A DNA stretch of 8,446 nt, taken from contig JAPKZT010000105.1 of assembly GCA_026393655.1 (NCBI GenBank), positions 1 through 8,446 on the forward strand, read 5' to 3'. Below, in pieces: positions 1 to 6,692 of the stretch. The translations under genes were made by a program, and so were the position numbers. The stretch comes from Actinomycetota bacterium. GTDB taxonomy: Bacteria; Actinomycetota; Acidimicrobiia; Acidimicrobiales; Ilumatobacteraceae. The notes beneath the pieces are model-generated. The model was not told the origin of the DNA. It was given only the letters and a program-made list of their open reading frames with translations, and searched no databases. How positions within the stretch are numbered: position 1 is the stretch's first letter; every line of letters begins with the position of its first letter.

Positions 1-1
1 G

Positions 2-2542
2 TTTGGTTTGCCGGCAGAACAACATGCAATCGTCACTGGCATTCATCCGCGGATAAATACTGAGTCGAATATTGCAAATATGCGCAGACAACTTCGCCGA
101 CTTGGTTTGGCACATGATCAGCGTCGCAGCATCAGCACGACAGATGAAAGTTATTATCGCTGGACGCAGTGGATCTTCTTGCAGATTTTTAATTCGTGGT
201 ACGACGACAAACTTAAAAAAGCACGTAACATCAGTGAACTTGACCAAGAATTTGCTTTGGGCAAACGCAAACCAACAACTTCTCAAACAACCAAAGATTG
301 GAACTCGCTCTCAAAACTTGAACAGCGAAAAATTATTGACGAATATCGTCTCGTATATCTAGCCAACGCGCCAGTCAACTGGTGTCCAGGACTTGGAACA
401 ATTTTGGCGAATGAAGAAGTCACCGCCGAAGGCCGAAGCGACATCGGCAACTATCCAGTTTTCAAACGCAACATGCGTCAATGGACAATGCGCATCACGG
501 CTTACGCCGATCGATTACTTGACGACCTTGACCGCCTTGATTGGCCAGAGTCAATAAAACTGATGCAACGCAATTGGATAGGTCGCAGCACAGGTGCTCG
601 CGTGCGCTTTGCTTCAAGTGCCGGCGAAATAGAAGTTTTCACAACTCGACCTGACACATTATTCGGCGCGACGTTCGTGGTGTTGTCGCCAGAACACCCA
701 CTAGTCGACTTGCTCACAACAGACTCGCAGCGCGATGCTGTGCAAAAATATCGCGAGTCGGCTCGCAAACTAAATGACAACGAACGCCAAAATGACGATC
801 GCAAGAAGACCGGCGTTGACACGGGCGCAACGGCAACCAATCCGGTCACGGGTCAACAAATACCAGTGTGGATTGCCGATTACGTGTTGATGGGTTACGG
901 CACTGGGGCGATAATGGCGGTGCCTTCTGGCGATCAGCGTGACTTTGAATTTGCGCGCGCCTACAACCTGCCGATCACTGCGATCCAAATGCCACCCAGC
1001 GAGTGGTTTGCAGGTCACAATATTGCGCCAACTATTGATTGCTCGACTTGGCCAGAAGCATTCGTTGGCGAGGGTACGTACACGAACTCATCAAACAAAA
1101 ACATTTCACTGGATGGCAACCGTTCTATAAGTGAAACAATTGCGTTGGTCAACCCGTGGCTAGAGAAAAATAATTTTGGTGAATCGGCGATTACTTACAA
1201 ACTTCGCAACTGGTTGTTTTCGCGACAGCGATATTGGGGCGAGCCTTTTCCGATTGTTTATGACGAACACGACATGCCTTGTTCTGTGCCAGATAATTTA
1301 TTGCCAGTCAAATTGCCAGAGTTAATGGATTTTAAACCTCAAACACTTGACCCGAACGACGAACTTACTGATCCACTTCCACCATTGGCGAGGGTTACCG
1401 ATTGGCTGAACGTCACTCTTGATCTCGGTGACGGACCGAAAACTTATCGACGCGAAGTCAATGTGATGCCACAGTGGGCCGGTTCTTGTTGGTATGAGTT
1501 GCGCTACCTCGACCCAACAAATGCACAACGATTCGTTGACGCAGATGTTGAGCGTTACTGGATGGGACCAAAATCTGCTGACCACACCGGCGGAGTCGAC
1601 TTGTACGACGCTGGCGTTGAGCACGCCGTGTTGCACTTGCTTTATTCGCGTTTCTGGCACAAAGTTCTATTTGATCTCGGTCACGTTTCAAGTGAAGAAC
1701 CGTTTCATAAACTTTTTAATCAGGGATACATTCAGGCTTACGCGTATCGTGACTCGCGCGGACAAACTGTGCCTGCTGGCGAAGTCATTGAAGACAATGG
1801 AAAATATTCTTTCGAAGGCGAAAGCGTTTTGCGCGAATACGGCAAGATGGGCAAGAGCCTCAAAAACATTGTTACCCCAGACGAAATGTATGACGAATTT
1901 GGAGCCGACACATTTCGGCTCTATGAAATGAGCACTGGCCCACTGGACGCGAGTCGCCCGTGGAACACTCGTGATGTAGTCGGCATGCAGCGATTCTTGC
2001 AACGCACCTGGCGCAACTTGGTTGACGAAGAGACTAATCAATTGCATGTTTCAGATGAACCTGCTCCACTTGAACTGCGTCGTGCTTTACATCGATGTAT
2101 TCACGGCGTCCAGCAAGATATGGAGAACCTGCGTTTCAATACTGCGATTTCAAAACTAATTGAACTCAATAACGCATTGACTTTGCACGTGAACGCGAGC
2201 GGTTCAACCCCGCGCGAGATTGCAGTGCCATTGACACAGATGATGTCGCCTCTATGCCCACACATTGCAGAAGAACTTTGGCAACGACTTAATGTCTCTA
2301 CTGCGATTACTTACACACCGTTTCCTGTTGCTGACCCAGCGCTTTTGATTAGCGAGATGATCGAGATACCGGTTCAAGTGAACGGAAAACTTCGCACACG
2401 ACTTTCAGCCAGCGTAAATATTTCAGACGATGATTTACAAGCACTCGCGCTCGCCGACCCGAAAGTCATCTCAGCACTCGCTGGTGCCACCCCTGCCAAA
2501 ATCATCATCGTCCCTAAACGACTAATTAACTTCGTCCTTTAA
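2..2542 (+). CDS. leuS: Leucyl-tRNA synthetase, 5'-truncated by window edge
   Basis: Class I aminoacyl-tRNA synthetase that charges tRNA(Leu) in the cytoplasm. The reading frame is open from base 2 (F-G-L-P-A-E-Q), so the TTG at base 8 is an internal Leu codon and not the start. Roughly the first 80-100 residues, with the HIGH ATP-binding motif, lie outside the window. Visible landmarks: the YYRWTQWIF block near 155-180; NWCPGLGT at 377-400; the CP1 editing-domain Thr-rich motif TTRPDT at 641-658; the editing-pocket segment GTGAIMAVP from 899 with its following Asp codon at 932-934; the KMSKS-type signature as KMGKS at 1844-1858, a form I recall as usual in Actinobacteria; then the helical anticodon-binding domain and the small C-terminal VQVNGKLR domain near 2372-2395. 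The frame is intact to TAA at 2540-2542. Identification is secure. Confidence 0.98.
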   Translation, partial: FGLPAEQHAIVTGIHPRINTESNIANMRRQLRRLGLAHDQRRSISTTDESYYRWTQWIFLQIFNSWYDDKLKKARNISELDQEFALGKRKPTTSQTTKDWNSLSKLEQRKIIDEYRLVYLANAPVNWCPGLGTILANEEVTAEGRSDIGNYPVFKRNMRQWTMRITAYADRLLDDLDRLDWPESIKLMQRNWIGRSTGARVRFASSAGEIEVFTTRPDTLFGATFVVLSPEHPLVDLLTTDSQRDAVQKYRESARKLNDNERQNDDRKKTGVDTGATATNPVTGQQIPVWIADYVLMGYGTGAIMAVPSGDQRDFEFARAYNLPITAIQMPPSEWFAGHNIAPTIDCSTWPEAFVGEGTYTNSSNKNISLDGNRSISETIALVNPWLEKNNFGESAITYKLRNWLFSRQRYWGEPFPIVYDEHDMPCSVPDNLLPVKLPELMDFKPQTLDPNDELTDPLPPLARVTDWLNVTLDLGDGPKTYRREVNVMPQWAGSCWYELRYLDPTNAQRFVDADVERYWMGPKSADHTGGVDLYDAGVEHAVLHLLYSRFWHKVLFDLGHVSSEEPFHKLFNQGYIQAYAYRDSRGQTVPAGEVIEDNGKYSFEGESVLREYGKMGKSLKNIVTPDEMYDEFGADTFRLYEMSTGPLDASRPWNTRDVVGMQRFLQRTWRNLVDEETNQLHVSDEPAPLELRRALHRCIHGVQQDMENLRFNTAISKLIELNNALTLHVNASGSTPREIAVPLTQMMSPLCPHIAEELWQRLNVSTAITYTPFPVADPALLISEMIEIPVQVNGKLRTRLSASVNISDDDLQALALADPKVISALAGATPAKIIIVPKRLINFVL

Positions 2543-2555
2543 TCTCAACTACGCT
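2526..2555 (+). promoter_or_regulatory. Candidate leaderless promoter for the membrane-protein pair
   Basis: A TACGCT hexamer (2550-2555, fits TANNNT) lies 6 bases before the ATG at 2562, so transcription would start at or very near the A of the start codon. A TTAACT hexamer at 2526-2531 (4 of 6 matches to TTGACA) sits 18 bases upstream and falls inside the last codons of leuS. No Shine-Dalgarno sequence is present in the 19-base gap after leuS. If real, the membrane-protein pair is transcribed independently of leuS. Confidence 0.5.
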
Positions 2556-2561
2556 TGGCGC

Positions 2562-3206
2562 ATGCCAATAAAAGTTTCAGAAATAAAAAAGTTCGCATAT
2601 CATTTTTGCGCCTGGGCGTTTACGTTTGTCAATTTCCTGGCATTTTTAGTTTCCAGAGACCACGACAGAATCCATAATCCTGGTCAAGCCTGGATGGACG
2701 CAAGTGGAACAGATTTCCGAACATATCCTGCGTCAGAATTTGAGAGAACATTATCTTGTCACGGGATTGGACAGTGCCAACGAATTGGTGGCGCCTTAAT
2801 TTTTCAACCATTGATTTTTTTAGCGGACTCAATTTCAAAGTTTTATTATTGGAATGTCGACGACCAATCAAGAATTTACATCATTCAAATCATCGGTATT
2901 GGATGGAGAGCACTTGCGCTTGGAATTCTTGCGTTTTGCTTTTACAGAGTCTCAAAAAATATTACTTTTGTGATCTTTGCGATGAACTCCCTATTTTTTT
3001 CACTTTCAGGCTGGTTGCTAAGAATATTTGGGAAAGTGATAGAAGTATCAAAAATCGGTTCAGGTAATTTTCAAGCCCGTTCAGTACTTGCATTTCAAGA
3101 TTTTCCTTATGAAAACTTCAAATGGTACGACTTCGGCTTGTTTGCTGTTCTCGCCCTGATTGCACTTCTAATAATAGAACTAGGCGACAACAACTTGTCA
3201 TCTTGA
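2562..3206 (+). CDS. Unrecognised multi-pass membrane protein (first of a pair)
   Basis: I do not recognise a family for this 214-residue protein. It has a hydrophobic N-terminal segment (about residues 12-30), then a polar loop of about 45 residues containing two cysteines spaced C-x5-C (C66, C72). Further hydrophobic segments lie at about 77-92, 105-129, 134-156 and 190-207, so four or five membrane passes are likely. A disulfide in the outer loop is possible but inferred. ATG 2562 is the first possible start after an in-frame stop at 2523-2525. The last four bases overlap the start of the next membrane gene (TTGA), which suggests co-translation. Sampled lines of the region run from about 28 to 47% G+C, lower than most of leuS, which fits a lineage-specific or acquired gene. 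Codon periodicity and membrane character support a real gene; function is unknown. Confidence 0.72.
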   Translation: MPIKVSEIKKFAYHFCAWAFTFVNFLAFLVSRDHDRIHNPGQAWMDASGTDFRTYPASEFERTLSCHGIGQCQRIGGALIFQPLIFLADSISKFYYWNVDDQSRIYIIQIIGIGWRALALGILAFCFYRVSKNITFVIFAMNSLFFSLSGWLLRIFGKVIEVSKIGSGNFQARSVLAFQDFPYENFKWYDFGLFAVLALIALLIIELGDNNLSS

Positions 3207-3796
3207 TTACTTCCTTTTTCGAATATCTGGGATTCGTCTTTGCGTTTTCTTTAATAATCTACTCAAGGTCCAACAAACACGAGGACATAAATACACCGAA
3301 GAATAGGTTAAGTCAAGGTGTTGTAATCATGGTCGGATCTTTCATTTGGCTTGGATTCATCGCTATCTATCACCGACTAATTCAATCTTTATGGCCAAAA
3401 TTTTTTCCAGGCGAGAAAGAGCAAGTGACCCAACATGTCTTAGATGTTTTTTGGGCCATTCAACATCCGATTGAGAATCTCACATCAAATCCGTCAATCT
3501 TGTTTCAAATATGTTTAGTGCTCATTCAATGCGCACTATTGGCGATGATTACTGGCTTCATTGCTCGCATTTGTTTAAAGCCAATACAAGTAGATCCGAA
3601 ATTTATTAACGCATTTAAGAGTGTTGCCCTTGCAATGACTGTTGTAATTTTCGTTACAATTTTTATGGCTTACGGAGTCAAAATTCAGGCCGGTGAACAC
3701 GCACGCCAGACACTAGGTCTTCAGATCAGTTTGTTCTCATATCTTTTTTTAAAAACATCGACACGACAAACAAAAAACTACCTGAAGGAAAGCTGA
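3203..3796 (+). CDS. Unrecognised multi-pass membrane protein (second of a pair)
   Basis: A 197-residue protein of unknown function. Hydrophobic segments lie at about residues 4-20, 39-57, 99-124 and 140-158, giving about four membrane passes, with a polar loop of some 35 residues between the second and third and a basic C-terminal tail. The frame is open further upstream to an ATG at 3122, but that start would add 27 polar, cysteine- and arginine-rich residues that overlap the previous gene by 85 bases. I prefer the TTG at 3203-3205: it overlaps the TGA of the previous gene (3204-3206) and puts the first membrane helix at the N-terminus. The stop codon ends 2 bases before the stop of the convergent oxidoreductase gene, leaving no room for a separate terminator. 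The protein probably acts with its upstream partner; this is inferred only from the overlap and shared composition. Confidence 0.7.
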   Translation: MITSFFEYLGFVFAFSLIIYSRSNKHEDINTPKNRLSQGVVIMVGSFIWLGFIAIYHRLIQSLWPKFFPGEKEQVTQHVLDVFWAIQHPIENLTSNPSILFQICLVLIQCALLAMITGFIARICLKPIQVDPKFINAFKSVALAMTVVIFVTIFMAYGVKIQAGEHARQTLGLQISLFSYLFLKTSTRQTKNYLKES

Positions 3797-3798
3797 AA

Positions 3799-4596
3799 TT
3801 ACTCGAGGTACTGTGCGGCGCGGTTAATGGCGGCGAAGTCAACAGATTTGAACATCAATAAAATTGCGCGGTCAACACCCCAACTGCGCCAGACATCAAG
3901 ACGAGCGTCGTCGCCACGCACCAGTGCTTCGTCGTAATGCTCCCAAACTGAAATCGTAAACGGCTTATTGATGCCAGAGTTTGCGTGTGCAGATTGTGCG
4001 GCTGCAAGTATTTCACCAGCACGTTCGTGGCTCGCTCGAATATTTACACCGTTTGCACGAGTACCGGCTATTTGCGCTAGTGCAATACTGTTCACTCCAA
4101 CAATTACCTGAGGTATCGGTTTAGGAAGCGGAAACTTTTCAAGTTCTACTCGGCGATTTGTGGCCCACATTTCGTTCATCACATCTAATGAATTCGTCAA
4201 TACCGCGTGACGCTCACTGATCGTTGCTGGCGGCATAACTCCGATCGCACGACGCTCAGCAGCAAACGGGCTATTCGGCGACGCACCCGCCCCAAGGCCC
4301 AAAACAAAACGACCACGAGAAATTTGTTGCATCGTTGCCGCACTGTTAGCAAGCATCGCCGGATGTCGATTGCCGACATTCACAACTAATGGCCCGAGTT
4401 CGATTGTCGATGTCACGCCAGCCAACGCGCCGAGCAATGTAAAACATTCGGGCATATCTGGCGCTTGCATCACATCACCTGCGAGATGGTCAACTGTCCA
4501 GAAAGTTTTAAACCCCGCCGCTTCTGCAGCAAGCGCTGCGTCGCGTGCTATCGGCCAAATTGCGGTGCCTGGATTAATTTGTAAATCAAAACGCAT
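3799..4596 (-). CDS. Luciferase-like (LLM class) flavin/F420-dependent oxidoreductase
   Basis: A 265-residue member of the bacterial luciferase-like superfamily: TIM-barrel enzymes that use FMN or coenzyme F420 for monooxygenation or hydride transfer. Diagnostic segments are FWTVDHL at residues 32-38, the LGPLVVNVGNRHP strand-loop from residue 68, the block that follows (AMLANSAATMQQISRGRF) and the phosphate-binding stretch VLGLGAG ending near residue 104. It is at the short end for the family but has no visible break. The cofactor cannot be settled from sequence alone; F420 is plausible if the host is an actinobacterium. The gene is divergent from the PhyH-like oxygenase and convergent with the membrane pair, so a shared role with the oxygenases is possible but not shown. 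ATG 4596 lacks a clear Shine-Dalgarno sequence; a TANNNT hexamer lies exactly 6 bases before it. Confidence 0.9.
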   Translation of the reverse strand: MRFDLQINPGTAIWPIARDAALAAEAAGFKTFWTVDHLAGDVMQAPDMPECFTLLGALAGVTSTIELGPLVVNVGNRHPAMLANSAATMQQISRGRFVLGLGAGASPNSPFAAERRAIGVMPPATISERHAVLTNSLDVMNEMWATNRRVELEKFPLPKPIPQVIVGVNSIALAQIAGTRANGVNIRASHERAGEILAAAQSAHANSGINKPFTISVWEHYDEALVRGDDARLDVWRSWGVDRAILLMFKSVDFAAINRAAQYLE

Positions 4597-4602
4597 GCCT
4601 GC

Positions 4603-4632
4603 AGGCTAATTCGCTGAAAATGTTCTCGTCCA
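4603..4632 (-). promoter_or_regulatory. Candidate leaderless promoter for the LLM oxidoreductase
   Basis: Read on the minus strand, TAGCCT (4608-4603) lies 6 bases before the ATG whose A is at 4596. TGGACG (4632-4627; 4 of 6 matches to TTGACA) lies 18 bases further upstream. The geometry predicts a transcript starting at the start codon. A 10-base palindrome, GCCTGCAGGC (4597-4606), overlaps the -10 hexamer and the spacer to the start. It could be an operator, but palindromes of that length are expected several times by chance in a window this size. Confidence 0.5.
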
Positions 4633-4651
4633 GCACAAATATATGTCTGGG

Positions 4652-4657
4652 TAGGAT
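4652..4657 (+). promoter_or_regulatory. Candidate -10 element (or RBS) for the oxygenase pair
   Basis: TAGGAT at 4652-4657 fits TANNNT and lies exactly 6 bases before the GTG at 4664, the same spacing as at three other genes here. No convincing -35 was found at 17-18 bases. The embedded TAGGA could instead be a Shine-Dalgarno sequence 7 bases from GTG, so this site is the most ambiguous of the four. It sits in the 67-base divergent region (4597-4663) that must also carry the oxidoreductase promoter. Confidence 0.4.
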
Positions 4658-4663
4658 TATTGC

Positions 4664-5545
4664 GTGAGCGCACCAAAAATCGACGCTGGCGTCAGCCTCA
4701 CCGCCGTTAGCGCACACACAGCGTCACTGGCCGAGATACTTGAGATTCTCGCTCGTGATGGTGGTGTAATTGTGCACGACATGCTGTCACCAGAAACAGT
4801 CGCAAAACTTAGCCATGAACTTGACCCAACGAGTGAAACCACAGCAGTCGGTCCAAAAGTCGACAGTGCAAACGTCAATTATTTTTGGGGTGAACAGACC
4901 AAGCGATTTACTCGGTTGGCTCAACGTTCACAAACATTTGCCGATCAAGTGTTGATTCATCCGTTACTCATCGGTGTTGCTGACGAATTGCTCAAACCAC
5001 ACTGCGCGAGTTATTGGATGAATACCGGCCAGATGATGATCGTGATGCCAAGTGGTGCACCGCAATATATGCATCGCGACTCAGATGATTGGCCATCCAT
5101 GTGCGGGCCAACGAAGCCGATTTGTCAAATTAGTTGCATGTTCGCGCTTTCAGATTTCACTGCCGAGAACGGCGCAACACGAGTCGCACCCGGAAGCCAC
5201 CAGTGGAGTGACTTCTCGCGAGCAGCCATAGACAGCGAAGTTACTCAAGCAGTAATGCCCGCCGGTAGCGGAATGATCTACACCGGCAAAACGATGCACA
5301 GTGCGGGCGCCAACAAAACAAAAAACGAAGCGCGCTTCGGTCTGCACATGTCATATATCTACGGCTGGTTGACACCAGAAGAAGCAGGATGCCTCGGCGT
5401 AACTGAAGAACGGGCAAAAACTTTCACAAAACAGCAACAACAACTTCTCGGCTACCGCTGTTATGACGCCTCCGAGTTGAACGGTGGCAGACTCTGGACA
5501 GTTGATTATGAAGATGTACCAACAGGGCTGGGGTGGCCACAATGA
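4664..5545 (+). CDS. Phytanoyl-CoA dioxygenase (PhyH)-family Fe(II)/2-oxoglutarate oxygenase
   Basis: A 293-residue cytoplasmic non-heme iron oxygenase; the family hydroxylates a substrate while decarboxylating 2-oxoglutarate to succinate and includes ectoine hydroxylase and many small-molecule hydroxylases. The double-stranded beta-helix core is visible: HRD at residues 137-139 supplies the first two iron ligands, the D-x-T-x-E-N-G-A-T strand and P-G-S-H turn follow at about 164-179, the distal iron ligand is H212 (MHSAG), and R224 is the likely 2-oxoglutarate carboxylate anchor. All key residues are present, so activity is expected. The start is GTG at 4664. The 3' end overlaps the Rieske oxygenase start by ATGA, so the two are very likely translated together. 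The substrate is unknown; the neighbouring importer suggests a small imported, perhaps cationic, molecule. The ectoine hydroxylase assignment is not supported, since no ectoine synthesis genes are nearby. Confidence 0.9.
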   Translation: MSAPKIDAGVSLTAVSAHTASLAEILEILARDGGVIVHDMLSPETVAKLSHELDPTSETTAVGPKVDSANVNYFWGEQTKRFTRLAQRSQTFADQVLIHPLLIGVADELLKPHCASYWMNTGQMMIVMPSGAPQYMHRDSDDWPSMCGPTKPICQISCMFALSDFTAENGATRVAPGSHQWSDFSRAAIDSEVTQAVMPAGSGMIYTGKTMHSAGANKTKNEARFGLHMSYIYGWLTPEEAGCLGVTEERAKTFTKQQQQLLGYRCYDASELNGGRLWTVDYEDVPTGLGWPQ

Positions 5546-6645
5546 CCGAAAATCAAATTGAAGGCCTAAGCGAAAGTTTCACACGCGAAGAATATAATTC
5601 TCAAGAAATTTTTGACGTTGAGATGAAAAAGATCTACGGCACCAATTGGTGTTTTGCAGGACTCTGCGAAAGCTTAAACAAAATCGGCGACCGGCTTGTC
5701 GTAGAAGTCGGCAGCGAAAGTATTTTGATTCTGCGCAATCGCGAAAGCGAACTTCGCGCCTACTACAACGTATGTCAACACCGCGGCTCGCAACTTTGTG
5801 ACTCAAGTGGTTCGGGTTATGGCGCGGCAATCACTTGCCCATATCACTCTTGGAGTTACTCGCTTGAAGGTGCACTTATCGCAACACCTCTTCACGAAAA
5901 AGATTCGATTGACCGAGAAACACTTCACTTAAAATCAGTGCGAGTAGACCAATGGCAAGGTTGCATTTTTGTCTCACTTGACCCGAACACAAAGCCACTA
6001 CTTGAGTGGCTTGACGCGCATTATTCTCGCCCACGTGATTTTGAAAAATTTAAAATGGATTCACTTGTAAACGTTCGTACGACTGTTGATGAAGTTTCAG
6101 CCAATTGGAAGGTGCTCGGCGAAAATTATAGCGAATGTTTGCACTGCGCGGTAGTCCACCCAGAACTCGTTGACCTCGTGCCGATCTATAAAACTGGCAA
6201 AACTATTCAACCTGACCGCCAAGACTGGGGCGCTAGTTTGGCGCCAGGCAAAACTTCGTTGTCGCACAATCAAAACGAGAGTTTGGCGTTATTGCCATCG
6301 ATGGAAGATCTAGATGATTATTCAGTATTCGGTGCTTTTGTATATCCAAATATGTTGATTGACATTTCACCAACCGTGGCAGTACTAACTAGATACGTGC
6401 CGAAGTCTCCAACCCATACCACCATCTACACATATTATTTGTTCCCAAAAAGTGTCGTAAATGACGAGACACTCGACCTCGAGCCAACGATCTCGTTCAG
6501 CGACATGGTCAATCAGCAAGACATTGCAGTTTGCGAACGTGTACAACGAGGCGTCTCATCTAAGTCATTTGTCCGCGCGTACCACACAAAGATCGAGCGC
6601 TACTGCCATCAATTAATCCGTCGCTATCGCAGCGAGATCGTTTGA
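5542..6645 (+). CDS. Rieske non-heme iron oxygenase alpha subunit (carnitine/betaine-type)
   Basis: A 367-residue terminal oxygenase component of a Rieske system. The Rieske [2Fe-2S] ligands are C78-x-H80 and C99-x2-H102, separated by 18 residues, about one more than the usual 15-17. The catalytic domain shows the N-W-K segment (188-190), then E-N-x-x-E-C-x-H with mononuclear iron ligands H201 and H206 and probable third ligand D327 in QQDIAVCE. E198 takes the place of the bridging Asp of most ring-hydroxylating dioxygenases; as I recall, carnitine monooxygenase (CntA) types also have Glu there. The C-terminal ERVQRG region also resembles choline/betaine oxygenases. This favours oxidation of an N-methyl or quaternary amine over aromatic ring attack, but the substrate is unproven. 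ATG 5542 is preferred over GTG 5533 because it overlaps the upstream TGA and has a G-rich GGGGTGG stretch just before it. No reductase partner is in the window. Confidence 0.92.
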   Translation: MTENQIEGLSESFTREEYNSQEIFDVEMKKIYGTNWCFAGLCESLNKIGDRLVVEVGSESILILRNRESELRAYYNVCQHRGSQLCDSSGSGYGAAITCPYHSWSYSLEGALIATPLHEKDSIDRETLHLKSVRVDQWQGCIFVSLDPNTKPLLEWLDAHYSRPRDFEKFKMDSLVNVRTTVDEVSANWKVLGENYSECLHCAVVHPELVDLVPIYKTGKTIQPDRQDWGASLAPGKTSLSHNQNESLALLPSMEDLDDYSVFGAFVYPNMLIDISPTVAVLTRYVPKSPTHTTIYTYYLFPKSVVNDETLDLEPTISFSDMVNQQDIAVCERVQRGVSSKSFVRAYHTKIERYCHQLIRRYRSEIV

Positions 6646-6681
6646 GTCAGCGCCGATTCGTGCGCTATCACGATCGTCGCT
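6631..6681 (+). other. Nested stem structure at the Rieske gene 3' end
   Basis: The outer stem pairs AGCGAGATCG (6631-6640) with CGATC-G-TCGCT (6671-6681): ten base pairs with one bulged G at 6676. The inner stem pairs AGCGC (6649-6653) with GCGCT (6662-6666) around an 8-base loop. The structure spans the Rieske stop codon and ends where the candidate -10 of the next gene begins. It has no following U-run, so it is not a classical intrinsic terminator. It may mark or protect the 3' end of the oxygenase transcript. Folding was done by eye. Confidence 0.4.
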
Positions 6682-6686
6682 AAGTT
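6681..6686 (+). promoter_or_regulatory. Candidate leaderless -10 element for the transporter genes
   Basis: TAAGTT at 6681-6686 fits TANNNT and lies 6 bases before ATG 6693. No Shine-Dalgarno sequence precedes this ATG. No good -35 was found (TTCGTG at 6657-6662, 18 bases upstream, matches only weakly). If used, it makes the binding protein and permease a transcription unit separate from the oxygenase pair. Confidence 0.4.
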
Positions 6687-6692
6687 AGCAGT

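Noticed and set aside
8..10. TTG at base 8 as the start of leuS
   Set aside because: The frame is open to base 2 and encodes the conserved F-G-L-P-A-E core, so this is an internal Leu codon of a truncated gene.
1322..1660. Antisense open frame of 112 codons inside leuS, with similar ones at 502-849 and 1688-2047
   Set aside because: They lie opposite a strongly conserved gene, have compositions typical of shadow frames, and show no family features.
1844..1858. KMGKS in place of KMSKS as a damaged active site in LeuRS
   Set aside because: As I recall, this is the usual form in actinobacterial leucyl-tRNA synthetases, and the rest of the protein is intact.
2555..2568. Hairpin TTGGC-GCAT-GCCAA over the start codon at 2562 as a translational switch
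   Set aside because: Five-bp stems of this kind arise several times by chance in 8 kb. If transcription starts at the ATG, the left arm is not in the mRNA.
3122..3202. Longer N-terminus for the second membrane protein starting at ATG 3122
   Set aside because: It would add a polar, Cys/Arg-rich stretch that is an out-of-frame reading of the upstream gene. TTG 3203, overlapping the upstream stop, gives a better membrane-protein N-terminus.
2562..3796. The two membrane frames as one gene broken by a frameshift
   Set aside because: Each has its own plausible start, ends after complete helices and overlaps by the common TTGA pattern. It is not excluded, since relatives were not compared.
4597..4606. 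GCCTGCAGGC palindrome before the oxidoreductase start as an operator
   Set aside because: About eight perfect 10-base palindromes are expected by chance in this window, and no second copy supports it.
5533..5541. GTG 5533 as the start of the Rieske gene
   Set aside because: It would add only three residues. ATG 5542 overlaps the upstream TGA and has a G-rich stretch at suitable distance.
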